Positions 53,487-62,710 of a stretch of 64,000 nt of DNA are shown here, in pieces. Under the pieces are notes generated by a model. The model was given only the letters and a program-made list of their open reading frames with translations, did no database searches and had not been told where the DNA came from. Each line of letters opens with the position of its first letter. Within the stretch, counting starts at the first letter, position 1. Both the position numbers and the translations under genes were made by a program. The DNA comes from Lachnospiraceae bacterium. GTDB lineage: Bacteria; Bacillota; Clostridia; Lachnospirales; Lachnospiraceae. The stretch covers positions 62,001 to 126,000 of the forward strand of contig JAFSGE010000005.1 in NCBI GenBank assembly GCA_017434885.1, written 5' to 3'.

Positions 53487-55169
53487 CTATTCTGTTGACA
53501 TTAAATTTTCTGCCTGTAGCACAGGTTCTAAAAACACTCCGTTTTTACTGACCGCAAAATGCAAATGAGCTCCGGTGTTTGTCCCTGTTTTGCCCACCGT
53601 TGCAATCTGTTCCCCTCTCTTTACTTCTGCGCCTTTTGTTGCCAGTATATCCTTACAGCATGCATAGTAAGTCAGTTCCCCGTTAATGTGCTGAATAATT
53701 ACATAATTGCCACACTCTGCATCAAATCCTGTTTCTGCTACATATCCCTCAGCTGCCGCCATCACCGGTGTTCCTTCCTCTGCCACAAAATCCACACCGC
53801 TGTACGCTTTTTCTTCTCCGGTCACAGGATGCACCCGTATACCATAGGAATTAACTATTGTCGCATCTTCTACCGGATATCTGTAAACAATTTCCAAGTC
53901 ATAATAAGCTTCCGGTCCATCTTGTAAAAGTACTGCAAATTTATCCGTTTCTGCTGATACTGCATCGGATACCGGTAGTACATCATCACTTCCGTAATAT
54001 TCATGCTTTGTATCTTCTAAAGGATTTTCATTCTCCGTCACCACGATTTCCTCAGCAGGAAGCATCTGTTCTTTTTCCGGCTCTGTTTCAAACTGATTCA
54101 TTCCTTCGGGCAAATACTCTGCTACGTTCCTTCCCGCAGTATCCAAAGAATTTTCTGCAACAGCAATACTTGCTAAAGCATCAGTTCTGTTAACTGACAG
54201 CAATAAAATTACAACTCCCGTCACAAGAACTCCAACCCCTATTACCCATGCAGCTTTTTTCTTATTCTTTACCACGTTCTTTATCCTTCTTTTCACATTG
54301 TTTTCCCCAAACGCAATGGGATAACCTACTTTCCATGTTCCGTTTGTGGAAAGTTCAAGAAGCGTATACGCATATTCTTTTTTTCTGTCATATCCAATAC
54401 TCCTGATCACTGCTTCATCACAGGAACTCTCCATATCCTGTATCATCAAATAAAATGCAACCCAGATGAGTGGATTGAACCAATATACACAACAGAAAAA
54501 TAGAAATAACGGTTTTATCAGATAATCCAGACGTTTGATATGTATTTTTTCGTGAAGTATAATCAGTTCCTGTTGCACCTTATCCAGTCCTACAGGCAGA
54601 TAAATTACAGGTCTTACGATACCTGCCACAAAAGGAACCTTTACTTTGGATGATATAACTATCTTTTCTTTTTTTGATGGTTTTAGCCGGTACACAAAAC
54701 GGCAATAGCCTATCACTTCATAAATTAGTAAAACTCCTCCCACAAACAGCCAGACAATTGCCAGCTTTTCGGCACTTTCATAAGAAAAAGTAAGTGTAAA
54801 CGCTTCACCTTTTCCGGTTTTATCACTTATTTCATAAATATGCGTTGTCTCTGTATTGGTATCTGTTCCGGTTGTAATATTTTCCTGAACGCTTATCTCT
54901 CCCGGTACATAGGAATCTGTCTTTTCACTTGCAATCGTTTCTGTAAATGGCAACCAAATTTGCGCAATATCCACATCTGTCAATAAGCCAAAGTCGGCAT
55001 GTATGGTAACGGGACAACAAAGACGCAGTAATACCGCAAACCAAAGCAGATAGGAAAACAGCTTCGGAAGTCTTCCAAACAAAAAGCGAACCAAAATCAC
55101 TGCCAATATCACAATGCCTGTCGTAACGCTCCTATTTAGAACATCACAAAACAACTCAGCCATCATCAT
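53487..55169 (-). CDS. BlaR1-like M56 metallopeptidase with C-terminal degenerate M23 (LytM) domain
   Basis: The 560-residue protein has membrane segments near 15-35, 40-55, 140-160, 225-245 and 305-325. Between them lies the M56 zinc protease motif HEKIH (about 209-213) with ESSCDEAV downstream, as in BlaR1/MecR1, which cuts its partner repressor BlaI. The outer C-terminal domain (460-555) is a LytM fold: YGIRVHPVTGEEKAYSGVDF and TGTNTGAHLHFAV. The second motif HLH is intact but the first, normally HxGxD, reads YSGVD, so one zinc ligand is lost; it may sense rather than cut peptidoglycan. The gene overlaps blaI by 4 bases. Confidence 0.9.
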   Translation of the reverse strand: MMMAELFCDVLNRSVTTGIVILAVILVRFLFGRLPKLFSYLLWFAVLLRLCCPVTIHADFGLLTDVDIAQIWLPFTETIASEKTDSYVPGEISVQENITTGTDTNTETTHIYEISDKTGKGEAFTLTFSYESAEKLAIVWLFVGGVLLIYEVIGYCRFVYRLKPSKKEKIVISSKVKVPFVAGIVRPVIYLPVGLDKVQQELIILHEKIHIKRLDYLIKPLFLFFCCVYWFNPLIWVAFYLMIQDMESSCDEAVIRSIGYDRKKEYAYTLLELSTNGTWKVGYPIAFGENNVKRRIKNVVKNKKKAAWVIGVGVLVTGVVILLLSVNRTDALASIAVAENSLDTAGRNVAEYLPEGMNQFETEPEKEQMLPAEEIVVTENENPLEDTKHEYYGSDDVLPVSDAVSAETDKFAVLLQDGPEAYYDLEIVYRYPVEDATIVNSYGIRVHPVTGEEKAYSGVDFVAEEGTPVMAAAEGYVAETGFDAECGNYVIIQHINGELTYYACCKDILATKGAEVKRGEQIATVGKTGTNTGAHLHFAVSKNGVFLEPVLQAENLMSTE

Positions 55170-55522
55170 GTATTCTCCTCAATAAAACGCTTCATTTCTT
55201 CAGCCTCTTCTTTTGATAATTTGCGTCCCCCGCAAAAAGCCGTCAAAAAGCCCGGTAAAGAACCTGCAAATACATCCTCCACATATCGTCTGCTCTGCCT
55301 GCTGTAAAATTCACTTTTGGTAACCAATACACTCACTATCGCATTCTGATTTTGAAAAATTCCCTTTTCACAAAGCTTTTTTAACATAGTATAAGTAGTA
55401 GATTTCTTCCAATTCATTTCTTTTTCGCAAAGCTTTACCAATTCGGTGGATGATATCGGCGCATTTGCCCAAATCATCTCTGCAAACCTCTCCTCTGCGC
55501 TCGCCAGTCTGTAATCTCCCAT
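55166..55522 (-). CDS. BlaI/MecI-family repressor
   Basis: The 118-residue winged-helix protein has the BlaI pattern: AEMIWANAPISSTELVKLCE, NWKKSTTYTMLKKLCEKGIF, and a C-terminal dimer domain. Such repressors leave DNA when their M56 partner is activated. Its stop overlaps the M56 gene start by 4 bases. Two related palindromes (55558-55576, 55588-55606) lie over and after its promoter. The trigger is likely cell-wall stress, by family knowledge and the LytM domain of the partner. Confidence 0.93.
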   Translation of the reverse strand: MGDYRLASAEERFAEMIWANAPISSTELVKLCEKEMNWKKSTTYTMLKKLCEKGIFQNQNAIVSVLVTKSEFYSRQSRRYVEDVFAGSLPGFLTAFCGGRKLSKEEAEEMKRFIEENT

Positions 55523-55557
55523 ATGTTCCTCCTGATTTTCTGTCTTACCATTCAGTT

Positions 55558-55616
55558 GGTCTATTTCGCGTAGACCTTTTCGCTTTTAGTCTATAACATA
55601 TAGACCTCTTTGTCAA
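55558..55616 (-). promoter_or_regulatory. BlaI-type promoter with two operators
   Basis: Minus strand TTGACA (55611-55616), 17-base spacer, TAGACT (55588-55593). Operator AGTCTATA-ACA-TATAGACC (55588-55606) covers spacer and -10; a second, GGTCTA-n7-TAGACC (55558-55576), lies just downstream. Both share the TAGACC half. Confidence 0.8.
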
Positions 55617-55754
55617 GTAGCATACATGAGAAAACTTTTATATTCTTTCACTTGCATCTTTGACTTATCTATTATATAATTCCGTTAATATCTAAGATGT
55701 CTTTCTTGACAAACCTTATTTATTTTTACGGTGTACTTCTATGCACTGTATCAC

Positions 55755-55811
55755 GCTTCCTTTAGGAAGCTCCGGCAACTTTGCCCGGCAGTTTGATTTT
55801 GCCGGCAGTCT
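55755..55811 (+). other. GC-rich hairpin leader before the Rpn-family gene
   Basis: In the otherwise AT-rich gap 55617-55859 three GC-rich stems follow one another: GCTTCC-TTTA-GGAAGC (55755-55770), CCGGCA with TGCCCGG (55772-55788) and a TGCCGGCA palindrome near 55800. They lie 35-105 bases before the start codon. No known riboswitch consensus fits. They could be an RNA leader or a DNA site. Confidence 0.4.
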
Positions 55812-55859
55812 CGCCGTATTACTCAATTATTTATTTTTATACGAAAGGAGATTTTGCCT

Positions 55860-56750
55860 ATGATGCAAAACAACAATGGAAACGTTAAAAAACATGAATT
55901 TCGAAAACTGGAGGATTTAAATGTAATTGACAACTTTCTCTTCCAGGAGCTGCTGATGCAGGAGGATGACGGTGAAGAGTTTGCCAGAATCCTTTTGAAA
56001 ACTATTTTAGGGAAACCTATCCGTAAGGTTAAAATTGTTCCTCAAAAGAATATTCCGGGGATTGATACGAACAAACACGGCATCCGTCTGGATGCCTATA
56101 TTGAGGAAGTGGTGGATGAAGATGGAAGCAAAATGTCTGATGTAGAAGTCATTCCGACTATTTATGACATTGAACCAAACAATACTTTTGAAAAAGAAAC
56201 ACTTCCCAAGCGTATGCGCTATTATCACGGGCTGATTGACACCAAGCTTCTCTCTACAGGTGCCGGTTATGGTAAACTCCCAAATGTTTTTATTATCGTT
56301 ATTCTGCCATATGACCCCTTTGGAAAAAACCGTATGGTGTATACAGTGGGAAACCGTTGTATAGAGGATGCTTCCATTCCTTATGAGGACGGAGCAAGAA
56401 AAATTTTCCTTTATACCAAAGGAGCTGAGGGAAACCCTAGCCAAGAGCTGAAAGATATGCTAAAATACATAGAGAAATCTACGGCTGACAATATCACAAA
56501 TCAGGATATTGCCTCCGTCTCGGAACTTGTTGACAAGGTAAAGAAACGTAAGGAGGTTAGCATAAATTATATGAAATCTTGGGAAATGGAAAAAACAGCA
56601 CACGACGAAGGGCTGACAGAAGGTGTCGAACTGGTAAATGAACTTTACTCCAAGCTACTTGCTGCGGGGCGAACAGATGATGTCTTAAAGGCTATACAGA
56701 ATAAAACTTATTTACAAAAGCTTTTAAATGACTTTGAGTTAACTAACTAA
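55860..56750 (+). CDS. Rpn/PD-(D/E)XK transposase-like nuclease family protein
   Basis: About 296 residues from ATG 55860 (AAGGAG 9 bases upstream; a second ATG follows directly). The N-terminal 200 residues match the PD-(D/E)XK family often labelled Rpn or putative transposase: DNFLFQELLMQEDD, GIRLDAYIEEVVDEDG and TIYDIEPNN give the D...E of the active site, though the usual Q or K two residues after the Glu is Asn. The C-terminal third is a variable helical tail. Many clostridia carry numerous paralogues; roles range from DNA breakage to phage defence. Confidence 0.85.
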   Translation: MMQNNNGNVKKHEFRKLEDLNVIDNFLFQELLMQEDDGEEFARILLKTILGKPIRKVKIVPQKNIPGIDTNKHGIRLDAYIEEVVDEDGSKMSDVEVIPTIYDIEPNNTFEKETLPKRMRYYHGLIDTKLLSTGAGYGKLPNVFIIVILPYDPFGKNRMVYTVGNRCIEDASIPYEDGARKIFLYTKGAEGNPSQELKDMLKYIEKSTADNITNQDIASVSELVDKVKKRKEVSINYMKSWEMEKTAHDEGLTEGVELVNELYSKLLAAGRTDDVLKAIQNKTYLQKLLNDFELTN

Positions 56751-56783
56751 ATAACACATTAGCGTCAACATGCTTTTATTCAA

Positions 56784-56825
56784 AAAAGCAGCCTGCCGCA
56801 ATATCTCTTGCGGTAAGCTGCTTTT
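56784..56825. terminator. Bidirectional terminator between the Rpn gene and metK
   Basis: AAAAGCAGC (56784-56792) with GCTGCTTTT (56817-56825), plus an inner CCGCAA/TTGCGG stem. The two genes converge here. Confidence 0.85.
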
Positions 56826-56878
56826 CTTATGTGGTAAGTTACATATAAATGTGGTAAAGTGCAAAAATCCCCACCATA

Positions 56879-58066
56879 TTATAAATATTTCTTTAAGTCA
56901 TCAACCTTATCCAGTTTCTCCCAAGGAAGGTCAAGGTCGTTACGGCCAAAGTGTCCGTAAGCTGCTGTCTGCTTGTAAATCGGACGACGAAGGTCTAACA
57001 TCTTGATAATTCCCGCAGGACGAAGGTCGAAGTTTTCTCTTACGATGTCAACTAACTTTTCATCGGAAATCTTTCCTGTTCCGAAGGTGTCAATCATGAT
57101 AGATGTAGGCTGTGCCACACCGATTGCATAAGAAAGCTGAATTTCGCACTTGTCTGCAATACCTGCTGCAACAATGTTCTTTGCAACGTAACGTGCTGCG
57201 TAAGCTGCGGAACGGTCAACCTTTGTGCAGTCCTTTCCTGAGAAAGCGCCGCCGCCGTGACGAGCATATCCGCCGTAGGTATCTACGATAATCTTACGTC
57301 CTGTAAGACCTGCATCACCGTGAGGTCCGCCGATTACAAAACGTCCTGTAGGGTTGATAAAGAACTTGGTATTTTCATCAATCATATCCTTAGGAAGTAC
57401 GGGATCAAATACATACTTCTTGATATCTTCATGAATCTGTTCCTGTGTCACATCAGGATCATGCTGTGTGGAAAGTACAACAGCTTCCAGTCTTACAGGC
57501 TTTCCTTCTTCATCGTATTCTACGGAAACCTGGCTCTTACCATCGGGTCTTAAATAAGTTAAGGTACCGTCCTTACGGATTTTGGTAAGCTGTAATGTTA
57601 ATTTGTGAGCAAGGGAAATGGGGTAAGGCATAAGCTCAGGTGTTTCGTTGGTTGCATAACCAAACATCATACCCTGATCACCTGCGCCGATTGCTTCAAT
57701 TTCTTCTTCGCTCATTTTGTTTTCTTTTGCTTCCAGCGCCTTGTCAACACCCATAGCAATATCTGCTGACTGCTCATCGATTGCTACAAATACTGCACAG
57801 CTGTCACCGTCAAATCTGTAATCAGCCTTTGTATAACCGATTTCTTTTACAGTATCACGAACTACCTTCTGCATATCAACATATGCATTTGTGGTAATTT
57901 CACCGGTAATCAATACAAAACCTGTACAGCATGCAGTTTCACATGCAACACGGCTCATAGGGTCCTGCTCCATGCAGGCATCTAAGATGGCATCAGAAAT
58001 CGCATCGCAGACTTTGTCAGGATGTCCTTCAGTTACGGATTCGGAAGTAAATAATCTTTTTTCCAT
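56879..58066 (-). CDS. metK: S-adenosylmethionine synthetase
   Basis: The 395-residue enzyme makes SAM from methionine and ATP. Motifs: [53 protein letters not shown] and [19 protein letters not shown]. Length is typical. A SAM-I riboswitch with terminator lies just upstream, so the gene is shut off when SAM is ample. Codon use is biased as in highly expressed genes. Confidence 0.98.
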   Translation of the reverse strand: MEKRLFTSESVTEGHPDKVCDAISDAILDACMEQDPMSRVACETACCTGFVLITGEITTNAYVDMQKVVRDTVKEIGYTKADYRFDGDSCAVFVAIDEQSADIAMGVDKALEAKENKMSEEEIEAIGAGDQGMMFGYATNETPELMPYPISLAHKLTLQLTKIRKDGTLTYLRPDGKSQVSVEYDEEGKPVRLEAVVLSTQHDPDVTQEQIHEDIKKYVFDPVLPKDMIDENTKFFINPTGRFVIGGPHGDAGLTGRKIIVDTYGGYARHGGGAFSGKDCTKVDRSAAYAARYVAKNIVAAGIADKCEIQLSYAIGVAQPTSIMIDTFGTGKISDEKLVDIVRENFDLRPAGIIKMLDLRRPIYKQTAAYGHFGRNDLDLPWEKLDKVDDLKKYL

Positions 58067-58087
58067 TGTCTTTTCTCCTTTTCTGTA

Positions 58088-58257
58088 ATAAAAAATGAAA
58101 TCCGCTTATAAAACATAAGCGGACCGACTGTCGATAATCAAATCCTCTTATTGTTCGATTAACCAAATGGTTTCTACTCGCTCAGGCAGGCACCTTCCGT
58201 TTCCGGGGTTGCCGTGGCTTCTCAGGTCCTCTGTACCTCCACCACTCTGAATAAGAG
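58088..58257 (-). ncRNA. SAM-I (S-box) riboswitch with terminator before metK
   Basis: Minus strand, from CTCTTATTCAGAGTGGTGGA (58257 down) through GAGAAGCCACGGCAACC to the closing AATAAGAG at 58145, the S-box core with paired P1 ends. It is followed by a stem of TCCGCTTAT (58101-58109) with ATAAGCGGA (58115-58123) and a T-run, ending about 20 bases before metK. High SAM should favour the terminator. Confidence 0.95.
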
Positions 58258-58290
58258 ATTTCACAATATGGAATTTTCCTATCTATAGAT

Positions 58291-58319
58291 AGGCTACACC
58301 ACAAAAAGGCTTTTGTCAA
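58291..58319 (-). promoter_or_regulatory. Promoter of the metK riboswitch transcript
   Basis: Minus strand TTGACA (58314-58319), 17-base spacer, TAGCCT (58291-58296), a weak -10. It starts transcription about 25-30 bases before the aptamer. Confidence 0.6.
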
Positions 58320-58426
58320 TATCCTTATTAGAGATTGACAATATTACCCATAAATTTTATAATTTATTTAGTGGCTCAAACGCCAAAATAAATACTTTAT
58401 TTTATAAACGGAGCATTGGAACATTC

Positions 58427-59500
58427 ATGAAACGAGTAAAAACTTCTGACCTGCTCCCCGGTATGATTACTGCCGAGGATGTACTGAATTACAACAATCA
58501 ATTAATTCTTCCGAAAGGTCTTATTTTAACTGACAAGACCATTACAAAACTTGCATTTTATTCCGTCATATCCGTAAAAGTAGAAGATTCTGTTGCCAAT
58601 GTCAACGAAAAGAATCTGGACGAGCCTACTTATGCCGAGAAAATACGTCAGAGTCCCGAATTCATCAAATTCAGAGATGAATTCAGACAGGATGTGGACA
58701 GCTTTAAGCAGGTAGTGAATGACGTAGTTGAAAAGGGAGCTCCACTTAACGTCGACAGACTGATGAACCATACCTTAAATATTTTGGAACCCGGCTGGAC
58801 CAGCCCCAATATTTTTGATATGCTTCACAGCATGAGAGAATATGATGACGCTACCTATGTACATTGTATGAACGTTGCTTTGATTTGTAATGTATTTGCA
58901 CGCTGGCTTCATTTAAGCGAAGAAGAAATCCGGACTGCTACCATCAGCGGTCTGCTCCACGATATCGGAAAGACCCAGATTCCGGACAGCATTATCAAGA
59001 AACCCGGCAAGCTGACAGAAGAGGAATACTCCATTGTCAAAACACATCCTCAGGTGGGACATCAAATGCTGGCAAGTTCAGCTCTGCCTAAATCTATTCT
59101 CAATGCAGTCCTGTTACACCATGAGAAATGTGACGGCAGCGGTTATCCTTTTGGTTTTAGCGGCGACCAGATTGACCCTTATGCCAAAATCGTATCCATC
59201 GCCGATGTATATGATGCCATGACATCAGCACGTATTTACAGAGGTCCCTTATGTCCTTTTAAAGCGATTGCACTATTTGAAAGTGAAGGTCTTCAGAAAT
59301 ATGACACCAAATATATCCTGACCTTCCTTGAAAATGTAGTTAATACTTACCTTCTCAATACCATCCGTTTAAACAATGGCGTTACCGGTAAAATTGTCTA
59401 CATCAACAAAAATCATCTGTCATCACCTACCATTCAGACAGACCACGGATTCCTTGATTTAAGCGCCCATCCGGAGCTTTATATCGAAGACATCGTTTAA
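58427..59500 (+). CDS. HD-GYP domain protein, putative cyclic-di-GMP phosphodiesterase
   Basis: About 357 residues from ATG 58427 ([18 protein letters not shown] matches the usual start of this group; the frame opens earlier at 58313, inside the metK promoter). The HD-GYP core has [18 protein letters not shown], then [19 protein letters not shown], which carries the GYP motif, and [18 protein letters not shown]. Such enzymes degrade c-di-GMP. An N-terminal 100-residue region of unknown role precedes it. Ligands for catalysis all look present. Confidence 0.9.
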   Translation: MKRVKTSDLLPGMITAEDVLNYNNQLILPKGLILTDKTITKLAFYSVISVKVEDSVANVNEKNLDEPTYAEKIRQSPEFIKFRDEFRQDVDSFKQVVNDVVEKGAPLNVDRLMNHTLNILEPGWTSPNIFDMLHSMREYDDATYVHCMNVALICNVFARWLHLSEEEIRTATISGLLHDIGKTQIPDSIIKKPGKLTEEEYSIVKTHPQVGHQMLASSALPKSILNAVLLHHEKCDGSGYPFGFSGDQIDPYAKIVSIADVYDAMTSARIYRGPLCPFKAIALFESEGLQKYDTKYILTFLENVVNTYLLNTIRLNNGVTGKIVYINKNHLSSPTIQTDHGFLDLSAHPELYIEDIV

Positions 59501-59519
59501 TTACATAATTGCTAATACG

Positions 59520-59547
59520 AAAGCCGCCACATAAGTGACGGCTTTTT
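59520..59547. terminator. Bidirectional terminator between the HD-GYP gene and murA
   Basis: AAAGCCGCCAC (59520-59530) with GTGACGGCTTT (59535-59545), one mismatch, then TT. Convergent genes on both sides. Confidence 0.87.
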
Positions 59548-59562
59548 GATTTATCATCTTCT

Positions 59563-60855
59563 TTATCCGATTTTTAAGCGGAATTTCTGCAATTCTCTGT
59601 CTGTGCTTACTTTTTCAATCTGTGCTCCGAGACTCTGCAATTTCTGAGGGAAATCTTCGTATCCACGCTCAATAAATTTAATATCGTCAATCGTAGAGAT
59701 TCCTTCTGCCGCAAGGGCTGCGGTTACCAGTGCCGCACCTGCACGAAGGTCAGGGGCTGTAATGCTTGCTCCCGTGTACTTGGAAACACCGTCAATAATT
59801 GCCGTATTTCCTTCCACCTTGATGTTAGCACCCATTCTGGTAAGCTCATCCACATATTTAAAACGATTTTCAAAAATACTCTCCGTTACAATACTGGTTC
59901 CTTTGGAAAGTCCAAGTGCTACCGTAATCTGCGGCTGCATATCCGTGGGGAAACCGGGATAAGGCAGTGTTTTTACATGGGTATGGGTAAGCGGCTTCGC
60001 CGCAACAACACGTACCGCATCATCAGACTCTTCCACTTCGCATCCGATTTCCATCAATTTTGCACTGATAGACTCTAAATGTTTGGGAATTACATTCTTT
60101 ACCGTAACGTCGCCCTTTGTCACTGCTGCCGCAAACATAAAGGTTCCGGCTTCAATCTGGTCAGGGATAATGGCATATTCTGTTCCGTGCAGTTTGGAAA
60201 CACCTTTAATTCTGATAACATCGGTTCCGGCACCTTTCACATTGGCTCCCATACTGTTAAGGAAGTTGGCAACATCTACGATATGAGGCTCTTTTGCCGC
60301 ATTTTCGATAATGGTCTTACCTTCTGCCATCACCGCTGCCATCATCACGTTAATGGTCGCACCTACAGACACCACATCAAGATATATGTGGGTTCCTTTC
60401 AGCTGTTGCGCTTCCGTAATTACCAAACCACGTTCAATTCGCACATCTGCTCCCAATGCACGAAAGCCTTTAATATGCTGGTCAATGGGACGAAGCCCGA
60501 TATTACATCCTCCCGGCAGGGCTACTTCTGCTCTGCGGTATTTTCCCAGGAGCGCTCCCAAAAAGTAATAGGACGCTCTGATTTTCTTAATACTGTCTTC
60601 TTCAATCACTAAATCACGAATCGATTTTGCTGTAATCTTTACGGTGTGCCGGTTGACACGCTCCACCTTAATTCCTATGCTCTCCATTGCCTGAAGCATG
60701 GCTGCCGTATCACGCAAATCCGGCAAATTCTCTATTGTGACGGTTTCTTCCGTCATAACTGCTGCTGCCAAAATACCGAGTGCTGCATTTTTGGCACCGC
60801 CTATTTCCACTTCACCAACCAGCGGATTTCCGCCTTTGATTGCATACTGTTCCAT
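59563..60855 (-). CDS. murA: UDP-N-acetylglucosamine 1-carboxyvinyltransferase
   Basis: The 430-residue enzyme starts peptidoglycan precursor synthesis by adding enolpyruvate to UDP-GlcNAc. It has GGAKNAALGILAAAVMTEE, the active Cys in LPGGCNIGLRPIDQH (fosfomycin target, about residue 117), and the second lobe with PGFPTDMQPQITVAL and DLRAGAALVTAALAA. It is a single gene with its own upstream gap. Confidence 0.96.
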   Translation of the reverse strand: MEQYAIKGGNPLVGEVEIGGAKNAALGILAAAVMTEETVTIENLPDLRDTAAMLQAMESIGIKVERVNRHTVKITAKSIRDLVIEEDSIKKIRASYYFLGALLGKYRRAEVALPGGCNIGLRPIDQHIKGFRALGADVRIERGLVITEAQQLKGTHIYLDVVSVGATINVMMAAVMAEGKTIIENAAKEPHIVDVANFLNSMGANVKGAGTDVIRIKGVSKLHGTEYAIIPDQIEAGTFMFAAAVTKGDVTVKNVIPKHLESISAKLMEIGCEVEESDDAVRVVAAKPLTHTHVKTLPYPGFPTDMQPQITVALGLSKGTSIVTESIFENRFKYVDELTRMGANIKVEGNTAIIDGVSKYTGASITAPDLRAGAALVTAALAAEGISTIDDIKFIERGYEDFPQKLQSLGAQIEKVSTDRELQKFRLKIG

Positions 60856-60954
60856 AGTATACCTCTATATCTATCATCAACTGTTCTATTTGCAAAAATT
60901 CATAAACATACTATTTTAGTATAGCATATTCTAATCATTTGTAAATGCCAAACA

Positions 60955-62532
60955 TCAGTTCATATACTGATACGGGTCTACCTGCTTGCCGTTAATCAGA
61001 ATTTCAAAGTGCAAATGTGGTCCTGTACTGACACCGGTATTTCCGCTCAGTGCTATCTTCTGTCCCTGAGATACCGTCTGTCCTGCGGAAACCAAAACCT
61101 TACTGAGATGTCCGTATCTGGTCTGTCTTCCGTCCGGATGATTAATATAAACAACGTATCCATAGCCACTACCCCAACCGGCTCTTGCAACAGTACCACC
61201 GGAGGATGCCACAACAGCTGTTCCCGTGGGTGTTGCCCAGTCAACACCTTTATGATAGGTACTTGCCCCCTTCTTAGGTGCACTCCTTCGTCCAAAGGAA
61301 GAACTCAACCGTCCGCCGGAAATCGGTTTAATATAGGTAGGCGGAATCTTGGTTCCTTTCTCCACAATTTTGGGTACCGCTTCATAAGTAACTTCTTCTT
61401 TTATAATTTCTCTGCCGACTTCCTTATCATTTTCAAAGGAAACCACTGCCACTACTTTTCTGTGTCCTGCGGAAGGCTCCTGCAACGTCTTGGTCTGTGT
61501 GGTGTACCATTCATCATTATCAATGTAGATAACGTCAGCCTCGTAGTCCTCTTCGTAGTAAAGTTCTTCCTGACGAACCACCGTAAGCTCCGGTTCCGGC
61601 ACGGTAATAATCAGTTCATCTCCTACATGAATCATGGAACGCTCATCTTCCAACGTTTCGTTCATATCAATCAACTTGTCCAAAGGAATGTTGGTAATAA
61701 TGGAAATCTCCGAAAGCGTATCACCCGGCTGGACTTCATACACTTCGTTCTTTTCCTGTTCCTTAGTTACCTGTTCAATGGCATCATCAAGGTCCGACAA
61801 CTCCTCTGCTCCCAGATACGCCTCAACAACCTCGATAGTATCCCCAAAATCCATAGAGATTAATCCAAGATCATAATCCTCAAATCCCGGTTCCCCGGCA
61901 GGCTGTATTTCTTCAAAAAGTAAATCAATTTCCGCATCCAGTCCCGCGCTTGTCATGACAACCTCTTCTGTTGCCTCTTCCACTTCCTCTTCCGTAATTA
62001 CTTTTGTGGTCAGAACGGACAATTCTCTTGTAGGATCCAGATTCAATTCCACGGTATATTTGCCCTCGGAATCATATTTGTCAATGGCGGCCTGCAAAAG
62101 CTGCTGTACTTCCCCTTTATTGGCAAGATTTACCATAAAATCATTGATTTTCACAACATAAGAGCGGTTCATGGTTTCTCTTACATTATCCGCCATTACC
62201 ATAGCCATATTGGAAATCACCACTTCAGGCTTGTCCACTTCTCCCCAAAGCACTTCGCTTCCCTGCACCTCAAGTTCAGTCTCCACAAGTACCAGCTCTG
62301 TGGTGTCAAGGGCCAGCTGCTTTCTGGCAGCTTTTACATAGTCTTCCGCCTCTTTCTCGCTTTCCACCGTACCTACCTTGACGCCATTTAAAAATACCGT
62401 AAACATATTATCTCCGGTATTTTCAAAAGCTACGTACGAAGGCAGAAAAAAGATACTGACAATTACTGCCAGTACTGCTATTTTAATTTTTCTTATTCTT
62501 AGTCTTTTATAGTAACAGGTAATAAACTTCAT
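60955..62532 (-). CDS. Membrane-anchored LysM-G5-M23 peptidoglycan endopeptidase
   Basis: About 525 residues from ATG 62532 (an upstream TTG-started frame is also open). One membrane segment near 15-35 anchors it. A long N-terminal region with repeated small domains precedes a LysM (YEVQPGDTLSEISIITNIPL, about 275-325), a G5-type domain (TKTLQEPSAGHRKVVAVVSF) and an M23 endopeptidase with all ligands, HKGVDWATPTGTAV and TGPHLHFEI. This contrasts with the degenerate M23 domain of the M56 protein. It likely trims peptide cross-links at the cell surface. Confidence 0.92.
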   Translation of the reverse strand: MKFITCYYKRLRIRKIKIAVLAVIVSIFFLPSYVAFENTGDNMFTVFLNGVKVGTVESEKEAEDYVKAARKQLALDTTELVLVETELEVQGSEVLWGEVDKPEVVISNMAMVMADNVRETMNRSYVVKINDFMVNLANKGEVQQLLQAAIDKYDSEGKYTVELNLDPTRELSVLTTKVITEEEVEEATEEVVMTSAGLDAEIDLLFEEIQPAGEPGFEDYDLGLISMDFGDTIEVVEAYLGAEELSDLDDAIEQVTKEQEKNEVYEVQPGDTLSEISIITNIPLDKLIDMNETLEDERSMIHVGDELIITVPEPELTVVRQEELYYEEDYEADVIYIDNDEWYTTQTKTLQEPSAGHRKVVAVVSFENDKEVGREIIKEEVTYEAVPKIVEKGTKIPPTYIKPISGGRLSSSFGRRSAPKKGASTYHKGVDWATPTGTAVVASSGGTVARAGWGSGYGYVVYINHPDGRQTRYGHLSKVLVSAGQTVSQGQKIALSGNTGVSTGPHLHFEILINGKQVDPYQYMN

Positions 62533-62638
62533 TTCTAACAAACCATACCTTATTTGTAACAATTTCGTAACAAAAATATTCTATCAGCAAATGTTTTTCT
62601 TGTAAAGAGTCTGTTCGCTTCATATTGCAGTTTCCATA

Positions 62639-62668
62639 TTGAAGTTATCCGATGTTTTTTGATACAAT
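62639..62668 (+). promoter_or_regulatory. Promoter of the Y-family polymerase gene
   Basis: TTGAAG (62639-62644), 18-base spacer, TACAAT (62663-62668). AAGGAG lies 6-8 bases before ATG 62711. No clear LexA box is seen. Confidence 0.6.
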
Positions 62669-62710
62669 AAAGGCATAGCAAAACAACACTTATTCGGAAA
62701 GGAGAAGGGC

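Noticed and set aside
55755-55811. Possible cyclic-di-GMP or other known riboswitch before the Rpn gene
   Set aside because: The conserved cores of the common classes were not found; only generic stems are present.
58313-58426. Longer N-terminus for the HD-GYP protein
   Set aside because: It overlaps the metK promoter and the family-like start [12 protein letters not shown] is at 58427.
61009-61863. Plus-strand frame of 284 codons opposite the M23 gene
   Set aside because: The minus strand encodes recognisable LysM, G5 and M23 domains throughout.
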